Shown piece after piece: positions 55,560 through 64,000 of a DNA stretch of 64,000 nucleotides (position 1 is its first letter; each line of letters begins with the position of its first letter). The DNA is from Candidatus Barnesiella excrementavium (GTDB taxonomy: Bacteria > Bacteroidota > Bacteroidia > Bacteroidales > Barnesiellaceae): positions 16,182 through 80,181 of the forward strand of contig DXDM01000022.1 of the NCBI GenBank assembly GCA_019115485.1, written 5' to 3'. The notes under the pieces are model-generated. The model worked only from the letters and a program-made list of their open reading frames with translations, was not told the origin of the DNA and did no database searches. A program made the translations under genes and the position numbers.

Positions 55560-57461
55560 ATGAGCGATATCATTCATTTGTTGCCCGACTCGGTGGCCAA
55601 TCAGATTGCGGCAGGCGAGGTGATACAGCGTCCGGCTTCGGTCATCAAGGAGCTGGTCGAGAATGCCGTCGATGCCGGTGCTACTACGATTCAGATTGTG
55701 CTGAAAGATGCCGGGCGCACCCTTATCCAGGTTATCGACAACGGCAAGGGCATGTCGCCGACCGATGCCCGGCTGGCGTTCGAGCGCCATTCGACCTCCA
55801 AGATACGTTCGGCCGACGACCTCTTTACCCTGCGCACCATGGGGTTCCGAGGCGAGGCTCTGGCCTCTATCGCGGCGATTGCTCAGGTCGAGCTGCGCAC
55901 CCGTCGCAGCGAAGACGAGGTGGGTACCTGCGTGCGCATGTCGGCCTCGCAGTGCGAGGGGCAAGAGTCCGTATCGACGCCCGTAGGCAGCAACTTTGCT
56001 GTGAAGAATATCTTTTTCAACGTGCCGGCTCGTCGCAAATTCCTCAAATCGAATCAAGTGGAGCTGAGCAATATCCTGGGTGAGTTTGAACGTATGGCGC
56101 TCATCAACACACAGGTGGCCTTCACGCTTACCCACAACGATACTGAACTGTTCAATCTGCCGGCCTCCAATTTGCGTCAGCGCATCGTAGCCCTCTTCGG
56201 GAAGAGCCTCAACCAGCAATTGCTGGCGCTCGATACCGAGACCTCTTTGGTCAAGATTTCGGGCTATGTGGGGCGGCCCGAGTCGGCCCGCAAGCGGGGA
56301 GCCCTGCAATACTTCTTTGTCAACGGCCGCTATATGCGTCACCCCTATTTCCACAAGGCGGTGACTATCTGCTATGAGCATTTGGTTCCGGTGGGCGAGA
56401 TGCCCAACTACTTTATCAACCTCACGGTCGAGCCCGAGACCATCGACGTGAATATCCACCCCACCAAGTCCGAAATCAAGTTCGAGAACGAGCAGCCTAT
56501 CTGGCAGATTCTCTCGGCCTCGGTCAAGGAGGCTCTGGGCAAATACAGTGCGGCACCCACCATCGACTTCGACATGGACGACGCCCCCGAGATACCCATC
56601 TCGAAACCGGGATCGCACGTGGCACCCCCGACGGTGCAGGTCGACAAGTCGTACAATCCGTTCCGCCCGGGTGGCGGTGGGGGAGGTGCGGCTGCCAAGC
56701 GTCCCCAGTATGACTGGCAGCAGCTGTACAGCAGCTTCAACAATTCGCCGCGCGAGGAGGAACCCCTGCGTCCCGATGCGGGTGAAGAGGTACCTTCGAA
56801 AGCCGATTTCTCGGGCGATTATGTCTCGAAGCTCTCCGACGATACCCCGGTCGAGAACAATACCATCTTTCCCGAGTTCGAGTCGAAGTTGAACCAAAGC
56901 GGACGCCCCGTGTTACAGTTAAAGGGGCGGTATATCACCGTGCCGACTCCCGACGGACTGATGGTGGTCGACCAGCACCGGGCACATGGCGTGGTTCTGT
57001 TCGAGCGCTTTATGGTCGGTATCTCGTCGCGCGAGATGGCTTCGCAGCGCATTCTCTTCCCCGAGATGATGCAGCTCACCGTGTCGCAGGCTGCCGTGCT
57101 GCGTTCGATTTGGAACGAGCTGATCGCCTTGGGATTCGACCTGGCCGACATGGGGCAGAACAGCTATTCGGTCAATGCCGTACCGGCAGGAGTCGAGGGG
57201 GTCGATGCCTGCGACCTGATTGGGCAGATGATTGCCACCGCTTCGGAGAAGGAGCACGATGCGAAAGCCTCGTTGCAGCGGCGTATCGCCTGGACTTTGG
57301 CCGAAGCCGCCGCCGTGCCGGTGGGGCAGACCCTCTCGAAGGAGGAGATGTCGACCCTCGTCGACGATTTGCTGGCCCTCAAAACCCCGGCCTATACGCC
57401 TGCGGGGAAGAGTGTCTTTGTTGTCATCTCTTATGACGAGTTGCAGAAACGTTTCAATTAA
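55560..57461 (+). CDS. mutL: DNA mismatch repair protein MutL
   Basis: A 633-residue GHKL ATPase that links mismatch recognition by MutS to strand processing. The ATPase domain has 'ELVENAVDAGAT' (about 30-41), 'VIDNGKGM' and 'GFRGEALASIAAI', and the second N-terminal domain ends near 330. A linker rich in Gly and Pro (about 355-410) leads to the dimerisation domain. The endonuclease motif DQHA-x2-E-x4-E reads D-Q-H-R-A-H-G-x4-E (about 470), and the C-terminal CPHGRP-like motif reads T-P-A-G-K-S, so metal binding looks lost. Co-transcribed with the envelope genes. Confidence 0.95.
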   Translation: MSDIIHLLPDSVANQIAAGEVIQRPASVIKELVENAVDAGATTIQIVLKDAGRTLIQVIDNGKGMSPTDARLAFERHSTSKIRSADDLFTLRTMGFRGEALASIAAIAQVELRTRRSEDEVGTCVRMSASQCEGQESVSTPVGSNFAVKNIFFNVPARRKFLKSNQVELSNILGEFERMALINTQVAFTLTHNDTELFNLPASNLRQRIVALFGKSLNQQLLALDTETSLVKISGYVGRPESARKRGALQYFFVNGRYMRHPYFHKAVTICYEHLVPVGEMPNYFINLTVEPETIDVNIHPTKSEIKFENEQPIWQILSASVKEALGKYSAAPTIDFDMDDAPEIPISKPGSHVAPPTVQVDKSYNPFRPGGGGGGAAAKRPQYDWQQLYSSFNNSPREEEPLRPDAGEEVPSKADFSGDYVSKLSDDTPVENNTIFPEFESKLNQSGRPVLQLKGRYITVPTPDGLMVVDQHRAHGVVLFERFMVGISSREMASQRILFPEMMQLTVSQAAVLRSIWNELIALGFDLADMGQNSYSVNAVPAGVEGVDACDLIGQMIATASEKEHDAKASLQRRIAWTLAEAAAVPVGQTLSKEEMSTLVDDLLALKTPAYTPAGKSVFVVISYDELQKRFN

Positions 57462-57472
57462 ACATCGAGTAT

Positions 57473-58231
57473 ATGTTGGTACTGTTGTCTCCGGCCAAGA
57501 CCATGACCGGGAAGAGCAAGGTGCGGGTGCCCGAGGTGACTTGCCCGCCGTTTGTCGACGAGGCTGCCCGGATAGCCCGTGAGATGGTCGACTATTCGGT
57601 CGACGAACTGGCCGAGATGTTGGGGGTGAATCGGTCGCTGGCCTTGCAGACGCGGGAGCGCTATCACGATTTCCTGTCGCCCGATACGGCGGTCGTTCCC
57701 GCCTTGCTGGGTTATACCGGCATTGTCTTTCGTTATTTGGCTCCGGCCGATTTCTCGGAGGCCGATTTCGCCTATGCCCAGAATCATCTGCGCATCGCCT
57801 CGGCCTGCTATGGACTGACGCGTCCGCTCGACGGTATCAAGCCCTATCGCATGGAGTATACCGTGGAGTTACCCTCGATAGGCGAGCCGTTGGCCGACTA
57901 TTGGCGCCCGCGACTCACCGACCGGCTCGTGGCCGATGTGCAGGCTGCCGGCGGCATTCTGGTCAACCTGGCCAGCCGCGAGATACAGCAGTCGCTCGAC
58001 TGGGCTCGTCTCTCCCGCGAGGTACGGGTGGTGACTCCCGAGTTTAAGGTGAACAAGGGCGACACCCTCAAAACCATTGTAGTCTATGCCAAGATGATGA
58101 GAGGGGCGATGACCCGTTTTATCTTGAAAAACAGGCTCACCGCCCCCGATGAGTTAGAGGCCTTTTCGGCCGAAGGTTTTCATTATTCTCCCCGTCACTC
58201 CACGCCCGATCACCCGCTCTTTATCGTGTGA
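57473..58231 (+). CDS. yaaA: Peroxide stress protein YaaA (DUF328/UPF0246)
   Basis: A 252-residue cytoplasmic protein of the YaaA family, which in E. coli lowers intracellular iron and limits oxidative DNA damage. Signatures are the start 'MLVLLSPAKTM', 'YGLTRPLDGIKPYRMEY', 'ILVNLASREIQQSLDW' and 'VYAKMMRGAMTRFIL'. It follows mutL by 11 bases, last in the transcript, and converges on the ferredoxin gene. Confidence 0.94.
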   Translation: MLVLLSPAKTMTGKSKVRVPEVTCPPFVDEAARIAREMVDYSVDELAEMLGVNRSLALQTRERYHDFLSPDTAVVPALLGYTGIVFRYLAPADFSEADFAYAQNHLRIASACYGLTRPLDGIKPYRMEYTVELPSIGEPLADYWRPRLTDRLVADVQAAGGILVNLASREIQQSLDWARLSREVRVVTPEFKVNKGDTLKTIVVYAKMMRGAMTRFILKNRLTAPDELEAFSAEGFHYSPRHSTPDHPLFIV

Positions 58232-58334
58232 GGGGGCAGGGGACCTCTGCCGTCTTCTTCTCCGTGAGTGTTTTAGAAAAGCCTTGTCCGGTTACCTCGC
58301 TGTAAGTTTTTCCCTCCCGCTCTTTTTAGAAAGG

Positions 58335-59102
58335 TCAGATAAATAGCTCGGGCTCCTTGCGCGACTCGCACGCCTTTTTCAGCATGCGGATAGAGAGGGC
58401 TACTTTCAACTTGCTTACCTTGCGGGCTTGTTGCGGACACACCGCAATACACCTCATGCACGAGATACATTTGCTTGTATCGGTCTTTCGCGGGTCGTCA
58501 AGGGGTATGGCTCCCACCGGACACAGGGCTGCACAAGTGCCGCACCGGCAACAGGCTTTGCTGGTGTGCGGTTTGAGGGATACCCCGTTGTAGGGTTTGT
58601 ATTGGGGATTTCCCTTGACCTCGATGGGAGCCGGAACAGCTCCGCTTTTTACTTCATTGAGTTTGTCGGCAATGCGGACAGCAAACTGCCTCAGCAGATG
58701 CTTGTCGGCCTCGTCGGGCCGTCCGGTGGCATAGACCCGCATGATGGAGTGCTCGGCAATGCAGGCAATCCCGGCCACGGGGCGGAAGCCGTTCGCTTCC
58801 AACGCTGTTTTCAATTCGAGCAGGGCATCGTCGTAATCGCGGTTGCCATATACCACCACGGGAATGGCCGGGGTGTCGTGTCCGGTAATCTTTTTCAGAC
58901 GTTCGAGCGCGATGGCTGGGACGCGCCCTCCATAGACGGGAACCGCTGCTAACAATACCTCGTCGTGGCTCAAATCGAGAGGCGTTGCCACCGATTTTGG
59001 GGTTGACAGATCTATCTCGGTTGCTTGCGGGTCGAGAGCCAGCCCGATGATTTCGGCAGCCTTGCGGGTACCGCCCGTCGGGCTGAAATGTGCGATATAC
59101 AT
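58335..59102 (-). CDS. EFR1-type flavodoxin/ferredoxin fusion protein
   Basis: A 255-residue redox protein. The N-terminal flavodoxin-like domain (1-150) has an FMN phosphate loop 'FSPTGGTRKAAEII'. The C-terminal domain (about 175-235) has two 4Fe-4S clusters of bacterial ferredoxin type, C-x2-C-x2-C-x3-C-P twice ('CCRCGTCAALCP' and 'CISCMRCIAVCP'). It can move electrons between low-potential donors and FMN; the partner is unknown. It lies 15 bases after the malic enzyme gene, so the two are probably one transcript and may share NADPH or reductant metabolism. Confidence 0.88.
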   Translation of the reverse strand: MYIAHFSPTGGTRKAAEIIGLALDPQATEIDLSTPKSVATPLDLSHDEVLLAAVPVYGGRVPAIALERLKKITGHDTPAIPVVVYGNRDYDDALLELKTALEANGFRPVAGIACIAEHSIMRVYATGRPDEADKHLLRQFAVRIADKLNEVKSGAVPAPIEVKGNPQYKPYNGVSLKPHTSKACCRCGTCAALCPVGAIPLDDPRKTDTSKCISCMRCIAVCPQQARKVSKLKVALSIRMLKKACESRKEPELFI

Positions 59103-59117
59103 TTCGTTACCTCCTGT

Positions 59118-61403
59118 TTATTGTTTGTTTCGTCGTTCCTGTACGATGGCATCGAGCACGGCCACGGTGGTGAGGTTGACGATGTCGCGTGACGAACTGG
59201 CGATATCGGTGAAGTGAATCGGTTTGTTCAACCCCATCTGGATTGGTCCTATCGATTCGGCCACCCCCATTTCGAGCATCAGTTTGTAGGCCGAGTTGGC
59301 CGAACTCAGGTTGGGGAAGACGATGGTATTTACTTCGCGACCTTTGAGTTTGTTGAAGGGGTAGGTCTTGTCGCGCAACTTGTTGTTGAGGGCAAAGTTC
59401 ATCTGCATCTCGCCGTCGATGACAATCTCGGGATACTGTTGGTGCAGAATCTCGATAGCCTCGTGTACCCGTTGGGGACTGCCCAGGTTGTCCGACCCGA
59501 AGTTGGAGTAGGAGACCATGGCAATAACGGGGTCTTGGGCAAAGAAGCGCACCGAGTCATAGGCCAGTTTGGCAATGTCGACCAGCGTCTCAGTCGTGGG
59601 TTTGCGGTTGATAAGCGTGTCGGCGATGAAGTAGGTGCCCCGCTTGGTGTTCATGATGTGCATGGCCCCGAAGTGCTTGTAACCCGGGCGTATACCAATC
59701 ACCTCTTTGGCAATCTGTATCGTCTCGGCATACTTCGAGTAAGTGCCGGTAATGAAGGCGTCGGCTTCGCCGGCTTCGACCATCATCATGCCGAAGTAGT
59801 TGCGGTCGAACATCTTTTCGTGAGCTTCGGGGTAGGTCATGCCCTCGCGTTGCCGTTTCTCGGTGAGCAACTTGGCATAGCGGCAGCGGCGCTCCTCCTC
59901 GTCGGGGTGACGCAGGTTGATGATTTGCATGCCCGTGAGGTCGACCCCGATCGAGGCGGCCAGCTTGCCGATAAGTTCGTCGTTGCCCAGCAAGATGGGT
60001 TTGCAGATGCCGTCGCGCATGGCCGTTGCGGCTGCTTGCAGCATGTTGGCATGATTGGCCTCGGCAAATACCACCCGTTTGGGCTCCTTGCGGGCCATCT
60101 CGGTAAACTCGCGCAGCATCTTGTTGTCATAGCCCATGAGTTTCTTCAAGCGGTCGTTGTAGGCGTCCCAGTCGGTGATAGGGTGCTGAGCTACGCCCGA
60201 CTCCATGGCAGCCCGGGCTACGGCCGGAGCCACGGCGGTGAGCAACCGCGGGTCGAGTGCTTTGGGGATAATGTATTCGGGACCGAACGAAATCCGTTTC
60301 AGTCCGTAGGCCGAGTTGACCACATCGGGCACCGGCTCCTTGGTCAGTTGGGCAATGGCGTAGGTGGCTGCCCGCTTCATCTCCTCGTTGATGGTCGTGG
60401 CACGTACGTCGAGGGCGCCCCGGAAGATGTAGGGGAATCCCAGCACGTTGTTGATCTGGTTGGGATAGTCCGAACGGCCGGTGGCGAAAATCAGGTCGTC
60501 GCGCGAGGCCATGGCCTTGTCGTAGGCTATCTCGGGGTTGGGGTTGGCCAGGGCAAAGACGATAGGCCGCTCGTTCATCGACTGTACCATCTCGGTGGTC
60601 AGTACGTCGGCCACTGAGAGTCCCAGGAAAATATCGGCACCCCGCATGGCATCTTCCAACGTATGGATATCGGTGCGGTCGGTGGCAAACTGTTGTTTCG
60701 AAGAGGGCAGGTTGGGGCGGTCGGAGCGGATTACCCCTTTGCTGTCGACCATGACGATATTCTCCCGCTTGATGCCCAGCCCCATGTAGAGTTTGGTACA
60801 GGAGATGGCTGCCGCGCCGGCACCGTTCACGACGAGACGGGCCTCCTCGATTTTCTTGCCCTGTATTTCGAGTGCGTTCAGCAGTCCGGCTCCCGAGATG
60901 ATGGCCGTGCCGTGCTGGTCGTCGTGCATGACGGGGATATTCAGCTCCTCTTTCAGCCGTCTCTCTATTTCGAAACATTCGGGCGCCTTGATATCTTCGA
61001 GGTTGATACCGCCGAAGGTAGGCGATATGGCTTTGACTGCCTCGATAAACTTGTCGGGGTCTTTTTCGTTGATTTCGATGTCGAATACGTCGATGCCGGC
61101 AAAAATCTTGAACAGCAGACCTTTGCCCTCCATCACCGGTTTGCCGGCCAATGCGCCAATATCGCCCAGCCCCAGGACGGCGGTACCGTTGGATATAACA
61201 GCCACCAGATTTCCTTTGGCCGTATACTCATAAGCCTTGTCGGGATTTTTCTCGATTTCGAGACAAGGTTCGGCCACTCCCGGCGTATAGGCCAACGAGA
61301 GGTCACGTTGTGTACTGTATGGTTTAGTGGGAACGACTTCAATCTTTCCGGCTTTGCCTTCGCTATGATATTTTAAGGCATCTTCTTTTAGAACTTTTGA
61401 CAT
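59118..61403 (-). CDS. maeB: NADP-dependent malic enzyme with phosphotransacetylase-like domain
   Basis: A 761-residue enzyme that decarboxylates malate to pyruvate with NADP+. The malic N domain (about 20-155; '[12 protein letters not shown]', '[17 protein letters not shown]', '[10 protein letters not shown]') and the Rossmann domain (about 165-400; '[12 protein letters not shown]') are followed by a phosphotransacetylase-like domain (about 430-757), the long MaeB architecture. In E. coli MaeB that last domain regulates activity through acetyl-CoA and has no known catalytic role. Its own promoter lies about 80 bases upstream; the ferredoxin gene follows. Confidence 0.96.
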   Translation of the reverse strand: MSKVLKEDALKYHSEGKAGKIEVVPTKPYSTQRDLSLAYTPGVAEPCLEIEKNPDKAYEYTAKGNLVAVISNGTAVLGLGDIGALAGKPVMEGKGLLFKIFAGIDVFDIEINEKDPDKFIEAVKAISPTFGGINLEDIKAPECFEIERRLKEELNIPVMHDDQHGTAIISGAGLLNALEIQGKKIEEARLVVNGAGAAAISCTKLYMGLGIKRENIVMVDSKGVIRSDRPNLPSSKQQFATDRTDIHTLEDAMRGADIFLGLSVADVLTTEMVQSMNERPIVFALANPNPEIAYDKAMASRDDLIFATGRSDYPNQINNVLGFPYIFRGALDVRATTINEEMKRAATYAIAQLTKEPVPDVVNSAYGLKRISFGPEYIIPKALDPRLLTAVAPAVARAAMESGVAQHPITDWDAYNDRLKKLMGYDNKMLREFTEMARKEPKRVVFAEANHANMLQAAATAMRDGICKPILLGNDELIGKLAASIGVDLTGMQIINLRHPDEEERRCRYAKLLTEKRQREGMTYPEAHEKMFDRNYFGMMMVEAGEADAFITGTYSKYAETIQIAKEVIGIRPGYKHFGAMHIMNTKRGTYFIADTLINRKPTTETLVDIAKLAYDSVRFFAQDPVIAMVSYSNFGSDNLGSPQRVHEAIEILHQQYPEIVIDGEMQMNFALNNKLRDKTYPFNKLKGREVNTIVFPNLSSANSAYKLMLEMGVAESIGPIQMGLNKPIHFTDIASSSRDIVNLTTVAVLDAIVQERRNKQ

Positions 61404-61485
61404 AAATATGCAGTTAAATGTTTTTATCTGTCTAAATTGTATTCTGACGTGCTAAATAGCTTATATTTTGTAAGTATATCGTTTG

Positions 61486-61493
61486 CAAATGTA
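61486..61493 (-). promoter_or_regulatory. -7 box of maeB
   Basis: TACATTTG on the minus strand, 82 bases before the maeB ATG. No clear -33 box at the proper spacing. Confidence 0.5.
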
Positions 61494-61589
61494 GCAAATA
61501 TATTGAATTTTGTGTGTTAAGAAAACTGTTTCTTTAACAATAAAGATTACAAAAGTGCCTGTTTTTCTTGATTCTTTCGAGGCCTCTGC

Positions 61590-63236
61590 CTACAAGTGCA
61601 TGACCCGCTCCTCGAAATCGTCGCGGGAGCCGATAGCCGAGTTGCGTATCTTTACCCGATAGTTGTATATGGTTGAGAGCGAGTAGCACAGAAAACGGGC
61701 TATCTTGACGCTGTCGGTCGTGCCCAGTCGCACCAGGGCATAGATGCGCAGTTCGGGTGTAAGTGAGTTGGGCTTGGGCGTGATGCGTGCCTCGGGAACC
61801 AGCAGTTCGTTGAATTTCTCGACAAAGTCGGGATAGAGTTTCAGGAACGATTGGTCAAACTCGGCATAGAACATACGTCGCTCGTTGTTGATGATGTTTT
61901 GCGATTTCAGATTTTTGGCAAGTTCTTCCACCTTTCCCATTGAAGCCAGTTTATTGAGCGAGCGGCGGTAGTCGTCCATCTTGTCGATATAGACGGCACA
62001 CTGGTCCATATAACGGCTCAGATACTCCTCTTTGACATGGTTACTCTCTGTGAGTGAGTTGTTTACGGTTTGCAGGTGCTTGTTGGTCTGGTTGAGTTTC
62101 TCCTTGACGCTGTTGAGTTTGTGGTTTTGGAAAAACAGAATGACAAAGGTAATGAGCAATATGATACAGAAAGCACAAGTGATGTAGGTGAAGGTTATCG
62201 ACAGGGCCTTCTGTTTTTGTATTTGAGCTTGATACACCTCTTCGATAATGGTGAATACCGGCATGAATTCGAGACTTCGCACGCGGGCATTGCAGGCTTT
62301 GGCATCTTCGACCGAGCATTTGATATAGGCGTAGGCGCGTTCGATATCCCCTTCATGAAACAGTAGCTCGGCCAGCCGGTGCAGCGACACATATTCCCGA
62401 ACCGAGGCTTTCAGGTCGCACTGTGCCGATAGGGCGTAGTAGATTTTCGTGCTGTCGCTCTGTTGCGTTTGGGCAAAGATTTCGGCCATGCAGTAGTAAA
62501 TGATACCTCGGTCGTGCGAATTGAGATCGTCCTGGTTGAGTTCCTCTCTCAGAATCTGCAAGGCCTGGGCATAGTCGTGTCGGGCCGTCAGTTCGTCAGA
62601 CTTAACCACACAGTAGGTAAACGACGATGGAGAGTTGACCTGTAAAATGGAATCGCGGTAAAGGTTGAGTTGCATGGTGTAGCTGTCGCGAATGTCGGGT
62701 TGCAGCGAGTAGTCGGCTAGCAATCCGTAGAGGGTGCGTTTCAGATGATAGTAGTAGGGCCGGATATAGTGTGGCAGTTTTTTGCGCTCCATTTTTTCCA
62801 ATAGCTCGTTGGCCTCTTTATACATACCGGAGTTGTAGAAGCATTCGACCAGATTGAGTTGGGCTTGAATTTGCAGGTCGCTGTTGTTCAGCTTGTCAGA
62901 TAATTCGATTTGTCGTTTGACATACACCGCCTGTGAATCGATACTGAATGCACGGTAGGCGTCAACCAGATAACCCAGAGTACGGAACCGTTCTTCGGGC
63001 GACAGTTTGTTCCTCAGGCGCAACTTGATTTCCTGAATCTGTTTCTCTTTCTGCCGGGTATAGATATAGCGTTGATTGATGAGCCGGTCGAGCGAGTCGA
63101 GCGTAGCCTCGACCGTATAGGTAACCTGCTTTTCGGTTAAAGTTGCATCGGCTTCGAAATGAGATGCCGATAAAGAGAACAGCATGCATAGCAAAAATAG
63201 TATGGGCCGTTGGTGAGTATTCATGGTTAAGCGCAT
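61590..63236 (-). CDS. DUF6377 family membrane-bound regulator with TPR repeats
   Basis: A 548-residue protein with a signal peptide (ATG at 63236 or 63224), a periplasmic helical-repeat region of TPR type (about 50-330), one membrane segment (about 343-365, 'ITFTYITCAFCIILLITFVILFF'), a coiled coil (about 367-405), and a cytoplasmic C-terminal part with a LuxR-like helix-turn-helix ('LTPELRIYALVRLGTTDSVKIARFLCYSLSTIYNYRVKIRNSA', about 490-535). The arrangement suggests a one-component sensor that reads the periplasm and binds DNA from the membrane. Ligand and targets are unknown. It is divergent from the transposase remnant. Confidence 0.82.
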   Translation of the reverse strand: MRLTMNTHQRPILFLLCMLFSLSASHFEADATLTEKQVTYTVEATLDSLDRLINQRYIYTRQKEKQIQEIKLRLRNKLSPEERFRTLGYLVDAYRAFSIDSQAVYVKRQIELSDKLNNSDLQIQAQLNLVECFYNSGMYKEANELLEKMERKKLPHYIRPYYYHLKRTLYGLLADYSLQPDIRDSYTMQLNLYRDSILQVNSPSSFTYCVVKSDELTARHDYAQALQILREELNQDDLNSHDRGIIYYCMAEIFAQTQQSDSTKIYYALSAQCDLKASVREYVSLHRLAELLFHEGDIERAYAYIKCSVEDAKACNARVRSLEFMPVFTIIEEVYQAQIQKQKALSITFTYITCAFCIILLITFVILFFQNHKLNSVKEKLNQTNKHLQTVNNSLTESNHVKEEYLSRYMDQCAVYIDKMDDYRRSLNKLASMGKVEELAKNLKSQNIINNERRMFYAEFDQSFLKLYPDFVEKFNELLVPEARITPKPNSLTPELRIYALVRLGTTDSVKIARFLCYSLSTIYNYRVKIRNSAIGSRDDFEERVMHL

Positions 63237-63295
63237 TAAATTATCCTCTTTTTGTGTGATGGAATTTTGAATAAAATATATTCCGAGGTCAAAGG

Positions 63296-63303
63296 CAAAG
63301 ATA
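63296..63303 (-). promoter_or_regulatory. -7 box of the DUF6377 gene
   Basis: TATCTTTG on the minus strand, 59 bases before the ATG at 63236. The -33 box is not clear. Confidence 0.5.
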
Positions 63304-63331
63304 AAAAGAATCGGAATTATCTACTTTAATC

Positions 63332-63362
63332 TTGTATAATTGAGATATTCTTCGTACCTTTG
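63332..63362 (+). promoter_or_regulatory. Promoter of the transposase remnant
   Basis: TTG (63332-63334), 20 bases, TACCTTTG (63355-63362), only 8 bases from the ATG at 63371. Translation from the second ATG (63383) fits better. Confidence 0.55.
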
Positions 63363-63370
63363 TAGCATAA

Positions 63371-63904
63371 ATGATAAGAGATATGAATTACTTTGAGTTT
63401 ACAAAGAGATTTCCAGACGAGAATAGTGCGATTGACTTTATCGTTGCTACAAAGTACAAAGACGGCTATGTTTGTCCTAAGTGCGGATGTATGCACAAGG
63501 GGATATACCATCAAAAGTACAATCATCGTTTCATGTATTGCAATAACTGCAAATCGGAGTTCTCCGCATTAAAAGGTACGATATTCGAGAACACCCACCT
63601 TGACCTACGTATGTGGTTATATGCGATGAATCTTGTTATTATATCCCGTAAAGGAATATCGGCGTTGCAACTGAAAAGAGAATTGGGCATGGGGTCTTAT
63701 CAGTCCGCGTGGCGTATGTTGCATCAAATTCGTAAAGCGATGGAGAAAGAGGAGTATAAAGAAACCTTTGAAGCAATAGTGGAGATTGATGAAACCTATG
63801 TCGGTGGTAAACCTCGCAAGGATAACAATCATTCGGACGATAATACCGACAAAAACAATGAGAATAAGCCGAAAAGAGTAAAGCCAAGCCTTTGTTTTGA
63901 TTGA
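63371..63904 (+). pseudogene. IS1595 family transposase, 3'-truncated
   Basis: 177 residues covering the N-terminal part of an IS1595-type transposase: the zinc-ribbon (C-x2-C at 'CPKCGC' and 'CNNCKSEF'), the helical region 'LYAMNLVIISRKGISALQLKRELGMGSYQSAWRMLHQIR', and the first catalytic Asp in 'VEIDETYVGGKPRK'. Full-length members have about 300 residues; here the frame ends in 'KRVKPSLCFD' and the second Asp and the last acidic residue are missing. A terminator and a new promoter follow at once, so the 3' half was lost and not merely frameshifted. It cannot be an active transposase. Terminal inverted repeats were not found. Confidence 0.82.
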
Positions 63905-63920
63905 AATCAGAATGGAACAC

Positions 63921-63958
63921 AAAACGTTTCCACCGCCTTCGGCGGCAGAAACGTTTTT
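63921..63958 (+). terminator. Intrinsic terminator after the transposase remnant
   Basis: AAAACGTTTC (63921-63930) pairs with GAAACGTTTT (63948-63957), with an inner CCGCC/GGCGG stem, then a T run. Confidence 0.75.
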
Positions 63959-63961
63959 AGT

Positions 63962-63969
63962 TACCTTTG
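63962..63969 (+). promoter_or_regulatory. -7 box pointing out of the window
   Basis: TACCTTTG directly behind the terminator, probably the promoter of the next gene beyond 64000. Confidence 0.5.
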
Positions 63970-64000
63970 CTGTAGGCATAAGAAGCAAGCCGGTTTTTTC

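Noticed and set aside
55377..56897. 506-codon minus-strand frame opposite mutL
   Set aside because: It overlaps the conserved MutL ATPase domain and has no homology features.
63237..63370. Left terminal inverted repeat of the IS1595 element
   Set aside because: I could find no repeat with a partner inside the window; the right end is missing, so the element's borders cannot be set.

Overview
The window comes from a Bacteroidota chromosome, most likely Bacteroidales. Three things point there: promoters of the Bacteroidetes form (TTG, about 20 bases, then TAnnTTTG) with no Shine-Dalgarno sites; a secreted protein with a type IX secretion C-terminal sorting domain; and family content and gene order typical of the phylum (DUF4295 after rpmB-rpmG, tig-clpP-clpX-recQ, menF-D-B-C-E, an OstA-like protein beside SurA-like chaperones). 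Coding GC looks moderately high (mid-50s by eye), which produces many long antisense shadow ORFs. A Barnesiella-like relative is possible, but I cannot fix the genus.

Layout. 1-2.4 kb: the 3' part of a GH2 beta-galactosidase, tRNA-Ala, and a minus-strand tRNA-Asp/tRNA-His unit. 2.4-8 kb: a T9SS cargo protein, an AraC regulator and a divergent S15/CocE hydrolase. 8-15 kb: nadE and a large TamB-like protein facing each other. 15-20.6 kb: tsaD, cinA, rpmB-rpmG-DUF4295, ftsY and rimO. 20.6-26.4 kb: the menaquinone cluster menF-menD-menB-menC-menE, followed by a convergent Crp-type regulator. 27-31.5 kb: an ftsK-lolA-trxB operon on the minus strand, preceded by tandem repeats that each carry a promoter. 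31.8-36.8 kb: a small membrane protein, dxs, trkA and trkH. 37-41.1 kb: a pheA-aminotransferase-DAHP synthase/chorismate mutase-tyrA operon. 41.3-49.5 kb: a conserved acidic protein, tig, clpP-clpX, recQ and guaB. 49.6-58.2 kb: an envelope-biogenesis operon (three PPIase/SurA-type proteins and an OstA-like protein) running into mutL and yaaA. 58.3-63.2 kb: a flavodoxin/ferredoxin protein, a malic enzyme and a DUF6377 membrane regulator. The window ends in a truncated IS1595-type transposase.

The most striking element is the leader of the Phe/Tyr operon (40924-41132, minus strand). A full promoter is followed by a 19-codon leader peptide, MKNFDFAYYFYFYFYFGPK, with 11 Phe or Tyr codons. Directly after its stop codon lie three mutually exclusive segments that form either an antiterminator or an intrinsic terminator just ahead of pheA. 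This is a complete ribosome-mediated transcription attenuator, in a phylum where such regulation is little described, controlling the whole branch from chorismate to Phe and Tyr. Second in interest is the tandem array of 83-84-base repeats upstream of ftsK, in which two copies carry perfect -33/-7 promoter elements pointing at ftsK.
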